From the NCBI RefSeq assembly GCF_022953055.1, contig NZ_JALJEJ010000002.1:558001-622000 (forward strand): 64,000 nucleotides of DNA, read 5' to 3'. This document shows positions 16,780-25,372 of this stretch, piece by piece. Position 1 is the first letter of the stretch, and each line of letters starts with the position of its first letter. The position numbers were made by a program, and so were the translations under genes. The notes under the pieces are model-generated. The model was not told where the DNA came from and searched no databases. It saw nothing but the letters and a program-made list of their open reading frames with translations. The stretch comes from Mucilaginibacter straminoryzae. GTDB lineage: Bacteria > Bacteroidota > Bacteroidia > Sphingobacteriales > Sphingobacteriaceae.

Positions 16780-19700
16780 ATGCAAAAATTCTACTTAAAT
16801 TTAAAAAGGATGGCAATGCTATTTTTGCTCCTTTTTATTACGGCAAGTACATTTGCCCAGACAGCCGTTACCGGTGTGGTGCGGGACGAAGCAGGCCCGG
16901 TACCCGGTGTTACCGTGCGTATTAAGGGTACAACTACCGGTACGGTAACAGACGTAAATGGTAAATACACCATTCGCGCTACTGAAGGTGCAGTGCTAAC
17001 CTTTACATCAGTAGGCTTCGAATCAAAAGAAGTTACCGTAACAGGTGCAGGCCCTTTTAACGTAACCCTGGGAAAAGCAACTTCAGGCTTAAATGAAGTT
17101 GTGGTAACCTCATTCGGTATCAAACGCCAGGAACGTGCATTAGGTTATGCCACTACTACCATTACCGCCAAACAATTAACCGAAGCAGGTAACACCAACT
17201 TTGCTTCTGCTTTGTATGGTAAAGCGCCAGGCGTAAAAATCACTACTGCCCCAGGTGGTGCAAGTAGTGCGGTAAACGTTCAGATCCGTGGTATCAACTC
17301 GTTAAACTTTAACACTCAGCCCTTATTTGTGGTAGATGGTGTAATTATCCGTAACAACAACGAGACGCCTAACGGAAATGGCTCAAACAATGATGGTTAC
17401 TGGTCTGACCAGCGCATTCGTGGTAACGGTATCCTGGATATCAACCCGAATGACATTGAAAGCCTGACAGTACTGAAAGGTGCAAGTGCAACTGCGCTTT
17501 ACGGTTCTGACGCGATGAGCGGCGCTATCGTGATCACTACTAAAAAAGGTTCAAAAACCCGTGGTCTTGGTGTTGATTTTAACTACGTAGGTACCATGGA
17601 ACAAGTGGCCTTTACACCTAAGTTCCAGAACGTTTACGGCCCTGGTTATGACCGCGAGACTAACCTTGCCGGTGGTTTTACAGACGAAGGCTGGTTAAAA
17701 GATCCTAACTCACCTTCTGGTTACCGCCCGCGTTTCAGCGCATACGCACAATTCGGACCCAAAATGGACGGCCAGATGATCCGTTGGTGGGATGGCGAGT
17801 ACCGCTCTTATTCTCCGCAGCCTAACAACTACAAAGACCTGTTCCAGAAAGGTTACAGCTCAAACGCTAACATTGCTATTTCAAACCAGACTGATAAGGT
17901 TAACTACCGTTTGTCAGCAACACGTTTAGATTATCAGGGGATCCAACGCGGTTCTAAACAACAAAAAAACACCTTCAACTTAAACACTTCTATCAAGTTA
18001 ACAGATAAGTTAAGCACAGACGTTGTAGTAAACTATGTAAACACGCTTACCCACAACCGTCCGTACGAGTTAAACCGCGTACTCGCTAACTTCGGCGGTT
18101 TCCTTAACCGTTCTGAACGTGCTGACGTTTTATTAGACAACTACAAAACTTCACAAGGCTACAAATATGTAACCCTTGGTAACCAGGCAAGAAACCCGGC
18201 TGAAGCGTTCAAATACAACATGAGCGGCGGCGATATTATGGATTTCTTCTGGACACAGTTAGTGAACAGCGAAGATGAAACCGAAAACAGGTTATTAACC
18301 AGCGCTACCCTGAACTGGGATATCGTTAAGCACTTGAAATTCCGTGGCCGTATCGGTAGCGACTATACCGGCCGCAATACCGAGACCATGCAGCATAACG
18401 AGTATCCTGTAGCCTTTAACGGTTCTCAAAGTACCGGCGCTTACGGTACCGCAAAAGGACAGTATTCTATTACTTATGGTGACTTATTATTGACCTACGC
18501 TAACAACATTACCAAAGATTTAGGTTTTTCTGCCAGCGGTGGTTACACTTCGCGTAACGAAACTTACAGAGATCAGTCTTCAAGCACTAACGGTGGTTTA
18601 GTAACAGAAAACTTCTTCTCTTTAAGCAACTCTTACGGTATTCCAAATACCTCGGCAACCCGCGGTTTCCTGAAGAAACAAGCATTCTTCGGAACAGCAA
18701 GCTTCAACTACAAAACCTTTTTGTTCTTAGAAGGTACCGCTCGTGACGAAAGCTCGTCAACTTTAGCGCCGGGCAACAATAATTATTTCTACCCTTCTGT
18801 AAACGGTAGCTTTGTATTCTCTGAAGCATTCAAACTTCCTGAGTTTATCAGCTATGGTAAATTAAGAGCGTCTTATGGCGTGGTAGGTAACTCTGCTCCG
18901 CGTTATGTTTCTAACGTATTGTACAACCAGTCGTCTATCCAGACTACCGGCGGTTCTGTAACCCAGTTAACCTTCGACTCTCAATACGGTAACCTGGCAC
19001 TGAAACCTGAGAAAAAATATGAGCAGGAGTACGGTGTTGAAGCACGCTTCTTTAAAGACCGCTTAGGCATGGACTTCACCTACTATACCAACCAGGTGAA
19101 AAACGTAATCATGTCTTTAAATGTGGCTCCAACTGTTGGTGCTTCAAGTTTATATGCAAACGCGGCTACCTTACATAGCAACGGTATCGAGGTTGGTTTT
19201 AGCGGCACTCCGGTAGTAGGTAAGTTCCGTTGGGATGCCCGTTTGAACTTTGCCATCAACCATTCAATGGTGAACAACCTGGCACCTGGCTTTAACGAAC
19301 TGAACTTCTACAACGGTGATCAAAACGCACTGAAAGTAGTTGCCCAGCCAAACCAGCCAATCGGTAACATTTTGGTTTACCCAATCGCTACAGATGCTAA
19401 CGGTAACAAAATCATCAACAGCGACGGTTTATACACAATCGACAAAACCCGTTTCGTGAATGTAGGCAACATCCAGCCAAAAATTATTGGCGGTGTATCT
19501 AACACCTTTACTTACAAAAACTTCTCTTTAGATGTATTGGTAGATTACCGTTGGGGTGGCAAAATGGTATCAAACCCAATGAAATATGCTACCGGTGCCG
19601 GTATGTATGAAAGCACTTTACAATACCGCGACGAAGCACATGGCGGTTTAGCTTATTACATTGATGCAAATGATAACAAACACCTGTTATCAAATGGCGC

Positions 19701-20106
19701 AAGCGCTCCTAACGGTGCAAAAGTATACCACGATGGTGTGATCTTACCAGGCGTTAACGGAAACGGACAAGCCAATAACACCATCATCGATGCGGCTACT
19801 TATTACTTAAACACTTATGATTGGGGCGAAAACTCTGTTAACGAATATGCGGTGTTTAAAAATAACTATGTAAAACTTCGTGAAGCAGTTATCGGCTACA
19901 GATTGCCTGCAGGTGTTAGCAAAGCATTACATGTAAACAACCTGAGATTCTCTTTAGTAGGCAGAAACTTGTTCTACATCTACCGTACACTGAAAAACCT
20001 GGATCCGGAAGCTCCGATCGGTGCTACCTGGTACAGACAAGGTATAGATGAAGGTTCTTCACCTGCAACCAGAAGTTTCGGATTTTCATTAAACGCTAAT
20101 TTCTAA
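16780..20106 (+). CDS. SusC/RagA-type TonB-dependent outer-membrane transporter
   Basis: The 1108-residue protein has a signal peptide (ending TASTFAQ), a carboxypeptidase-regulatory-like domain (about residues 28-100, VTGVVRDEAGPVPGVTVRIKGT), a TonB-box-like segment (LNEVVVTSFGI), a plug domain (QIRGINSLNFNTQPLFVVDGVII; ALYGSDAMSGAIVITTKKG) and a long beta-barrel ending in an aromatic residue (SLNANF). It forms the outer-membrane channel that, together with the SusD-like lipoprotein encoded next, takes up an oligosaccharide or other large nutrient. No signature of an anti-sigma-interacting N-terminal extension is seen. The pair follows a ROK regulator, and no glycosidase, sulfatase or peptidase is attached. 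The substrate is unknown. Confidence 0.95.
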   Translation: MQKFYLNLKRMAMLFLLLFITASTFAQTAVTGVVRDEAGPVPGVTVRIKGTTTGTVTDVNGKYTIRATEGAVLTFTSVGFESKEVTVTGAGPFNVTLGKATSGLNEVVVTSFGIKRQERALGYATTTITAKQLTEAGNTNFASALYGKAPGVKITTAPGGASSAVNVQIRGINSLNFNTQPLFVVDGVIIRNNNETPNGNGSNNDGYWSDQRIRGNGILDINPNDIESLTVLKGASATALYGSDAMSGAIVITTKKGSKTRGLGVDFNYVGTMEQVAFTPKFQNVYGPGYDRETNLAGGFTDEGWLKDPNSPSGYRPRFSAYAQFGPKMDGQMIRWWDGEYRSYSPQPNNYKDLFQKGYSSNANIAISNQTDKVNYRLSATRLDYQGIQRGSKQQKNTFNLNTSIKLTDKLSTDVVVNYVNTLTHNRPYELNRVLANFGGFLNRSERADVLLDNYKTSQGYKYVTLGNQARNPAEAFKYNMSGGDIMDFFWTQLVNSEDETENRLLTSATLNWDIVKHLKFRGRIGSDYTGRNTETMQHNEYPVAFNGSQSTGAYGTAKGQYSITYGDLLLTYANNITKDLGFSASGGYTSRNETYRDQSSSTNGGLVTENFFSLSNSYGIPNTSATRGFLKKQAFFGTASFNYKTFLFLEGTARDESSSTLAPGNNNYFYPSVNGSFVFSEAFKLPEFISYGKLRASYGVVGNSAPRYVSNVLYNQSSIQTTGGSVTQLTFDSQYGNLALKPEKKYEQEYGVEARFFKDRLGMDFTYYTNQVKNVIMSLNVAPTVGASSLYANAATLHSNGIEVGFSGTPVVGKFRWDARLNFAINHSMVNNLAPGFNELNFYNGDQNALKVVAQPNQPIGNILVYPIATDANGNKIINSDGLYTIDKTRFVNVGNIQPKIIGGVSNTFTYKNFSLDVLVDYRWGGKMVSNPMKYATGAGMYESTLQYRDEAHGGLAYYIDANDNKHLLSNGASAPNGAKVYHDGVILPGVNGNGQANNTIIDAATYYLNTYDWGENSVNEYAVFKNNYVKLREAVIGYRLPAGVSKALHVNNLRFSLVGRNLFYIYRTLKNLDPEAPIGATWYRQGIDEGSSPATRSFGFSLNANF

Positions 20107-20126
20107 ACAGAAATAAAGATATTGAC

Positions 20127-21722
20127 ATGATTAACAAAGTAAAAAACATAGGATATGCAGCATTACTGGTGTTATCACTGGGAAGCTGTAAGAAGAGCAT
20201 AGACGATAAATTTAACAACCCGGAGAAAACGTCGACAGTAAGTATACCTTACATGTTTACGGCTATGCTGAATAATGACCGGGTTAGACCATCTTACTGG
20301 AACTACCGTACTTTTGTGTTGACTGCAACTGCAGAATACGCACAAACAGATTACCTGCCAACTTCAAATACGGTTTATCAACCAAATGATGGTTACATGG
20401 GTAACCGTTGGGAAGATTTCTACCACCCAACAGGTAACGGTAGCGGCCCAATGGCGCTGTACAAAGTGATGGAAGGCGTATACAACAAAATGTCTGCTGA
20501 TGACAAAAAAACCAATGACGTGATCATGAACGCAGCCCGTGTAACGCTGTATGATCAGGCTTCACAAATGGTTGACTGCTGGGGCGATATTCCATTTAGC
20601 GAAGCAAGCAGCCTGGAAACCAGTGCAAGCGTTCAGAACGGAAAATTCGACGATCAGAAAGCGCTTTACAAAACCTTCATCGATGGTTTAGATGCCGCTA
20701 ACACTTATTTTGCTTCAGCGCAGCTTTCTACATTAGCCGCTAACTCTTTCACCAAACAAGACATTTTGTTAGGCGGAAGTGTTGACAAATGGAGACGTTA
20801 TACCAACTCTATCCGTTTGCGCCTGTTGATGCGTATGTCTTTCTATGACGAAAACACTGCAAAAACAGAGGTAACTAAAATGCTGAGCAACCCTACCCAA
20901 TACCCGCTGATTGACGGTGGTTCGGTAGGTTCATATAGCCCGTCATCTTCAGACGTGTTGTTAACCCCGCTTACCAACTATACCAACTCATTGCAAAGCG
21001 CACTGACTGAAGGTGGAAGCTTCTACGCACCGGATTATATGCTGAACAAAGTGATGAATCCGTCTAACGACCCACGCATCCCTGTTGTGTATGACAAGTA
21101 TGGCCAAACTATCAACAATACTTTTGTACCAAACGCTACTTACAGGGCTATGCCGATAGATCTTCCTGCTGCGCAGCAAGAGTCTGACGCTACCAAGTAT
21201 GCAATTGTAGACTCTGTTACCTTCCTTACCAACAGCAAACTACCTGGCATCGTGATCACTGCGCCAGAGGTTAATTTCCTTAAGGCAGAAGCTTTTGAAC
21301 GTTGGGGCGGCGGTGACGCTAAAGCTGCTTACGAAACAGCAGTTACTCAATCTGTTTATTTCTATTATTACCTGAACAGCCTGGGAACAGGTACTAAACC
21401 GGTATTGAATACGGCAAGTATTGCACCTTTCTTAAGTTCATCTGTAGTAGCTTACACAGGTGCACAAACAGATAAGCTGGCTAAGATCTGGACCCAAAAA
21501 TGGGTACACTTTGGCTTTATGCAGGGCACACAGGCCTGGGCAGAATACCGCCGGACCAAGTATCCGCAGTTAACCTTCCCAAGCACCGGTAAACTTTCGG
21601 GTTACACCACGCCCCCTAACAGGTTAACTTACCCATCAATCGAAAGAGGCTTCAACAGCCACTACGCTGATGTAAGAGCAAAAGACACCAGAGATGCTAA
21701 GATCTTCTGGGACGTGAAATAA
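20127..21722 (+). CDS. SusD/RagB-like nutrient-binding lipoprotein (SusD-like_2 type)
   Basis: A lipoprotein signal (MINKVKNIGYAALLVLSLGSCKK, lipid-anchored at C21) precedes a helical, TPR-rich SusD-like protein of about 510 residues. The start IDDKFNNPEKTSTVSIPYMFTAMLNN and the central SQMVDCWGDIPFSEA match the SusD-like_2 group rather than classical SusD. VNFLKAEAFERWGG and WAEYRRTKYPQLTFP are also typical. It sits on the cell surface as a lid over the SusC-like barrel encoded 20 bp upstream. Ligand unknown. Confidence 0.92.
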   Translation: MINKVKNIGYAALLVLSLGSCKKSIDDKFNNPEKTSTVSIPYMFTAMLNNDRVRPSYWNYRTFVLTATAEYAQTDYLPTSNTVYQPNDGYMGNRWEDFYHPTGNGSGPMALYKVMEGVYNKMSADDKKTNDVIMNAARVTLYDQASQMVDCWGDIPFSEASSLETSASVQNGKFDDQKALYKTFIDGLDAANTYFASAQLSTLAANSFTKQDILLGGSVDKWRRYTNSIRLRLLMRMSFYDENTAKTEVTKMLSNPTQYPLIDGGSVGSYSPSSSDVLLTPLTNYTNSLQSALTEGGSFYAPDYMLNKVMNPSNDPRIPVVYDKYGQTINNTFVPNATYRAMPIDLPAAQQESDATKYAIVDSVTFLTNSKLPGIVITAPEVNFLKAEAFERWGGGDAKAAYETAVTQSVYFYYYLNSLGTGTKPVLNTASIAPFLSSSVVAYTGAQTDKLAKIWTQKWVHFGFMQGTQAWAEYRRTKYPQLTFPSTGKLSGYTTPPNRLTYPSIERGFNSHYADVRAKDTRDAKIFWDVK

Positions 21723-21738
21723 ACTCGCAACATAAAAC

Positions 21739-21771
21739 AAGAAGAGCCGTTCTTAAAAGACGGCTCTTCTT
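21739..21771 (+). terminator. Intrinsic terminator after susD-like gene
   Basis: A 12-bp perfect stem (21739-21750 with 21760-21771, AAGAAGAGCCGT) and a 9-base loop, followed by ATTTT. It also suits the convergent phytochrome gene. Confidence 0.8.
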
Positions 21772-21835
21772 ATTTTAAAAAGAATGATTGTAATATATCG
21801 CTGAACTGCCGTTACGTTACTGCGGGCATTAACTA

Positions 21836-24040
21836 TCACACCGGAAGGGCAATAAAAAACGTGGTGCCATTACCCGGCTCGCTTTCTACCCATATACGGC
21901 CATGGTGCTTTTCAACAATCCGTTTCACGATGGCTAAACCAACTCCGGTACCTTCAAATTCCTCTACGCCTTTCGCTCGGGAAAAAAGATCAAAAACCTT
22001 TGCCTGTTCCGCCTCCGGTATGCCTATACCATTGTCCGAAACAGCATAGATCACCTCGTTGCCCCTAACGTTACCGCTAATTTTAACAACAGGTTCCGCT
22101 GCTTTTTGAGAGTATTTAACGGCATTTCCAATCACGTTTGAAAATATCTGGTGCATCATCGTTTGCTCGCCGCGGACATCCGGTGTGGCTTCGATGATAA
22201 ACCGAAGCCCCTGATTAGCAGACGACAACTGAAGATCATGCGTCAATTCGTCTAACAGCTCACGCATATTAATGGTGGTGGTTTCTAATTTAGATTGGCC
22301 AACCCGCGAATATTGCAGCACCTCATCAATCATTGATTGCATTTTGTTTGCTCCGGCCGCTATCCTTGATACCATGTCCTTTACCTTTGGCTCCAGACTA
22401 AAACGGCTGTTAATTAATTGCGAATAACTTTTTATAGTCGTAAGCGGGTTTTTCAGATCATGCGAGATGGTATAACTAAACGTATCCAACTCTGCATAAG
22501 CATGCCGCAGTTTTTCATTCAGCACGCGCAATTCTGTAGCCTTACGGCTAATGAGATGGTTTACTTCGTCGCGAAGCGCAACTGCTACCTTAACGTCTTC
22601 CGGCTTCCATTCTACAGAAGTACCGGCGACGTTCTGCGTCCAAACGGCAAAAGATTTACGCGGGGAAATATGTGCAATCCCATCGGCATCATATTCTACC
22701 GGTTTATCCGGATTACCGGCCCAGTTAACAGTAGTAATTACTTCGGGGCGAAACCAAAGCATAAACTCTTTAAGTTCTTTTGAAAACCGGCAGGCCAGCA
22801 GGCCACATGCCACGTCTTTATAGGGCGAAGCGGGAGCAAACAAAACAGGAAGCTGGTTAGTGTAAAACACATCATCATCCATCTGGTTAGGAAGCCATTC
22901 CAACAGTTGGTTAATAAAACGCTCATCCGGCACATTACCTATCGTTGTTAACTTATTCTCAAGAAAGAGCGCTGCACCTGAAGAAGGAAGCACGCTCTGC
23001 AACGTTACCTCCCCTTGTGTAAGCGCTTCTTCGATAGCGGTGTTACGCAAAAGCGAACGGGTGATAGCCTCTATTGCCCGCCTGCGTAAGTGAAACTTTT
23101 CCTGGTCTTCGTCCTGCTGGCGGAAACTGATAGCCGATGATAATACCTGGCCTACCAACCGGGCCGATTCGCGCTGGCGGTAATTGATAAACCTTGGGGT
23201 GTAGTTATGGCAAGCGATCAGCCCCCACAAATTATCCTGGTTAAGAATAGAAATACTGAAGCTGGACGCTACTTTCATATTCTTCAGGTATTGGATATGA
23301 ATAGGCGAAACTGCCCTTAGCGCACTGCACGTCAGATCAAGCGGGACTGAGCCAGGCTCTGCAAGCAATGCCGAATCTTCGCTATGCACATCTGCAATTA
23401 AACGGGTTAAATTAAGCTTGTATAACTCTCGCGCCTGGCGGGGAATATCGGAAGCCGGGTAATGTAACCCAAGCAGTGGTTCAAGGTCTTCATTTTTTGC
23501 TTCGGCAACTACCTCTCCGTGTTCATCTTCGTGAAACTTGTAGATCATCACCCTGTCAAAGCCGATGATATTTTTCACCTGGACAGCGCTTTTGTACAAA
23601 AGTCGCGACAATTCCTTGTCGCTCAGCATTTCTGACAACGATCTGCCCACCAGGTGCTGCAGGTCTGCCTCCAGATTAGATGCCTCCGGCTCAAATTCCA
23701 GCATGTAAAAATCGTTGCTTTGGCTTAGGATGAGGTTAAATTCTTGCCCTGCTATTTCTACACTATAAGGATTAGCGGGTTCAAAATGCTTGCGACGGAT
23801 TGAAAAGCCGACAGCACGTGAAAAGAAATTAGGAAGCAGGCTGTTGAAGGCCGGCTCAATTACGTCTATAGGTTTACCGAGAACCTGTGAAACTTCCAGA
23901 GGAAGGAAGTTTTTGATATTTTCACTACAATACCTGATCACAAAATCCGCATCAATCGCAATCAGGAAGCCGTGTCCCTGTACTTTTCCCGGAATATGAA
24001 TCGGCTCTCTGTCGCAGTTTGTTAGATCAGGGAGAAACAT
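21836..24040 (-). CDS. Bacteriophytochrome sensor histidine kinase
   Basis: The 734-residue protein has the full PAS-GAF-PHY-kinase order. C9 in NCDREPIHIPG is the canonical biliverdin attachment site. The GAF domain (about 130-315) carries PASDIP (195-200), H248 in SPIHIQYLKN and H278 in ACHNY, the residues that contact the bilin. The PHY domain (about 320-500) has the tongue motif PRKSFAVW (460-467) with WKPEDVKVAVALR. HisKA follows with H527 in SYTISHDLKNP, then HATPase (VSDNGIGI, GTGVGLAI). All residues for a red/far-red photocycle are present. The segment after IHIPG reads KVQGHG where IQPHG is usual. No haem oxygenase or response regulator gene adjoins it, so biliverdin supply and output are encoded elsewhere. 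Confidence 0.95.
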   Translation of the reverse strand: MFLPDLTNCDREPIHIPGKVQGHGFLIAIDADFVIRYCSENIKNFLPLEVSQVLGKPIDVIEPAFNSLLPNFFSRAVGFSIRRKHFEPANPYSVEIAGQEFNLILSQSNDFYMLEFEPEASNLEADLQHLVGRSLSEMLSDKELSRLLYKSAVQVKNIIGFDRVMIYKFHEDEHGEVVAEAKNEDLEPLLGLHYPASDIPRQARELYKLNLTRLIADVHSEDSALLAEPGSVPLDLTCSALRAVSPIHIQYLKNMKVASSFSISILNQDNLWGLIACHNYTPRFINYRQRESARLVGQVLSSAISFRQQDEDQEKFHLRRRAIEAITRSLLRNTAIEEALTQGEVTLQSVLPSSGAALFLENKLTTIGNVPDERFINQLLEWLPNQMDDDVFYTNQLPVLFAPASPYKDVACGLLACRFSKELKEFMLWFRPEVITTVNWAGNPDKPVEYDADGIAHISPRKSFAVWTQNVAGTSVEWKPEDVKVAVALRDEVNHLISRKATELRVLNEKLRHAYAELDTFSYTISHDLKNPLTTIKSYSQLINSRFSLEPKVKDMVSRIAAGANKMQSMIDEVLQYSRVGQSKLETTTINMRELLDELTHDLQLSSANQGLRFIIEATPDVRGEQTMMHQIFSNVIGNAVKYSQKAAEPVVKISGNVRGNEVIYAVSDNGIGIPEAEQAKVFDLFSRAKGVEEFEGTGVGLAIVKRIVEKHHGRIWVESEPGNGTTFFIALPV

Positions 24041-24227
24041 AAAATAAAAGTGTCAATTAATTTTTACCAGGGACATTTGCCCACGGGAAGCTAACACTTT
24101 TAACTCAAATAAAGTTTATCGTTATAATAAATTTTCTACAACCTTAATTTATTTTCAGTAAACAGGAGTTGAAAAACTTAAAATTGAACTCCCACGCTAA
24201 CAGACTAAGTTTTTGAAATGGGTTCGT

Positions 24228-24815
24228 TTAATTAGTCAGTATGAATGCAGTCATGCTTTTAGGGCCGTGCGCACCAATCACCAGCGACTGCTCAATATCT
24301 GCCGTTTTAGATGGCCCCGCAATAAATGCTGCAAAACCAGCATCACTTTCAGGCATCAGTTCGTATGCCTTGTGCATGGTGGGTACAATATCACTGGCAT
24401 GAATAATAATGGCCAGGTTCTCACAAATAAAGGGTAATACGCGGTGCCCCATGGTCTTTTCTGTTACCCAAATAGCGCCATTCTCAGCAACGCCAAATTC
24501 GCCTTTGATCAGCACCAGGTCAACATCATGAAAGTCATGAATATCAGCCACATTTAATTTATCTGCTGAAAACAATGACTTTAACTCCGCAACCGGGGTA
24601 ACAATTTTAGCCGATGGCCCAAACAGGTTCACTACCGAGGCTTCTATCGCTTCGTAGCTACCTGCCTGCACTACCCTGCCACCAATACCGGTGAGCACCT
24701 CGGTGAACTTTTCAAGCGCACCGCCTTCCAATTCCTTCAATGGGGTAAGATCTGGCAATGGGGTATGGTTAGGTTGATTTTTTGCTACTGCGGCTAATAT
24801 TTGTTCGCGGCTCAT
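24228..24815 (-). CDS. lutC: Lactate utilization protein C (LUD domain)
   Basis: The 195-residue LUD-domain protein (MSREQILAAVAKNQP at the start, GEFGVAENGAIWVTE near the middle, FIAGPSKTADIEQSLVIGAHGPKSM at the end) matches LutC/YkgG. With LutA and LutB it forms the cytoplasmic iron-sulfur enzyme that oxidises L-lactate to pyruvate. In most genomes lutC directly follows lutB; here 557 bp containing a tandem repeat lie between them, so it may need its own promoter. L-lactate would come from the rhamnose pathway encoded upstream. Confidence 0.92.
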   Translation of the reverse strand: MSREQILAAVAKNQPNHTPLPDLTPLKELEGGALEKFTEVLTGIGGRVVQAGSYEAIEASVVNLFGPSAKIVTPVAELKSLFSADKLNVADIHDFHDVDLVLIKGEFGVAENGAIWVTEKTMGHRVLPFICENLAIIIHASDIVPTMHKAYELMPESDAGFAAFIAGPSKTADIEQSLVIGAHGPKSMTAFILTN

Positions 24816-24835
24816 GGTTTTAATTTCGGATTTCG

Positions 24836-25325
24836 CCCTTCGACAGGCTCAGGGTGACATTAGTTTGATTTCGGATTTATTTCCTTATTAGACTTTACTC
24901 TCGATTGAATATTCAACCCTGCAAACGACATTGCGAGGTACGAAGCAATCTCAATAACCTAATCATACGAGGGATTGCTTCGTCGTTTTACGCCTCGCAA
25001 TGACGATTCTATTGTTTTTATTATTTTATCATGCTGAACTTGTTTCAGCACCTCATCATACTTTCTCCCTTCGACAAGTTCTGCGTGACATTAGTTTGAT
25101 TTCGGATTTATTTCCTTATTAGACTTTACTCTCGATTAAATATTCAAACTCGCAAACGTCATTGCGAGGTACTACAAAGCAATATCAATAACCGAATCAT
25201 GCGAGGGGTTGCTTCGTCGTTTTACGCCTCGCAATGACGTTTCTATTGTATTTATTTTGTCAGGCTGAACTTGTTTCAGCACCTTATCATACCTCTACCT
25301 TCGACAAGCTCAAGGTGACATTAAT
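24836..25325. repeat. Tandem repeat of about 231 bp between lutB and lutC
   Basis: Two nearly full copies start at 24836 and 25067, with a partial third at about 25297. Each copy begins with CCTTCGACARGYTC, continues with a shared stretch ending in ACTTTACTCTCGATT, and contains an inverted repeat (ATTGCGAGG ... CCTCGCAAT) that also holds GAAGCAAT/ATTGCTTC arms and a smaller hairpin (GCTGAAC TTG TTTCAGC). The copies differ at scattered positions. I see no coding potential. Such hairpins resemble dispersed intergenic repeats of Sphingobacteriaceae. Confidence 0.85.
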
Positions 25326-25372
25326 TCAATTTCCTGTCTTGACTCTTGTTTCTTGATTCTTGTCTCTTGTTT

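Noticed and set aside
24836..25325. CRISPR array
   Set aside because: Units are 231 bp with no short conserved repeats and no unique 30-40 bp spacers; no cas genes nearby. The same holds for the arrays at 48.1 and 59.9 kb.
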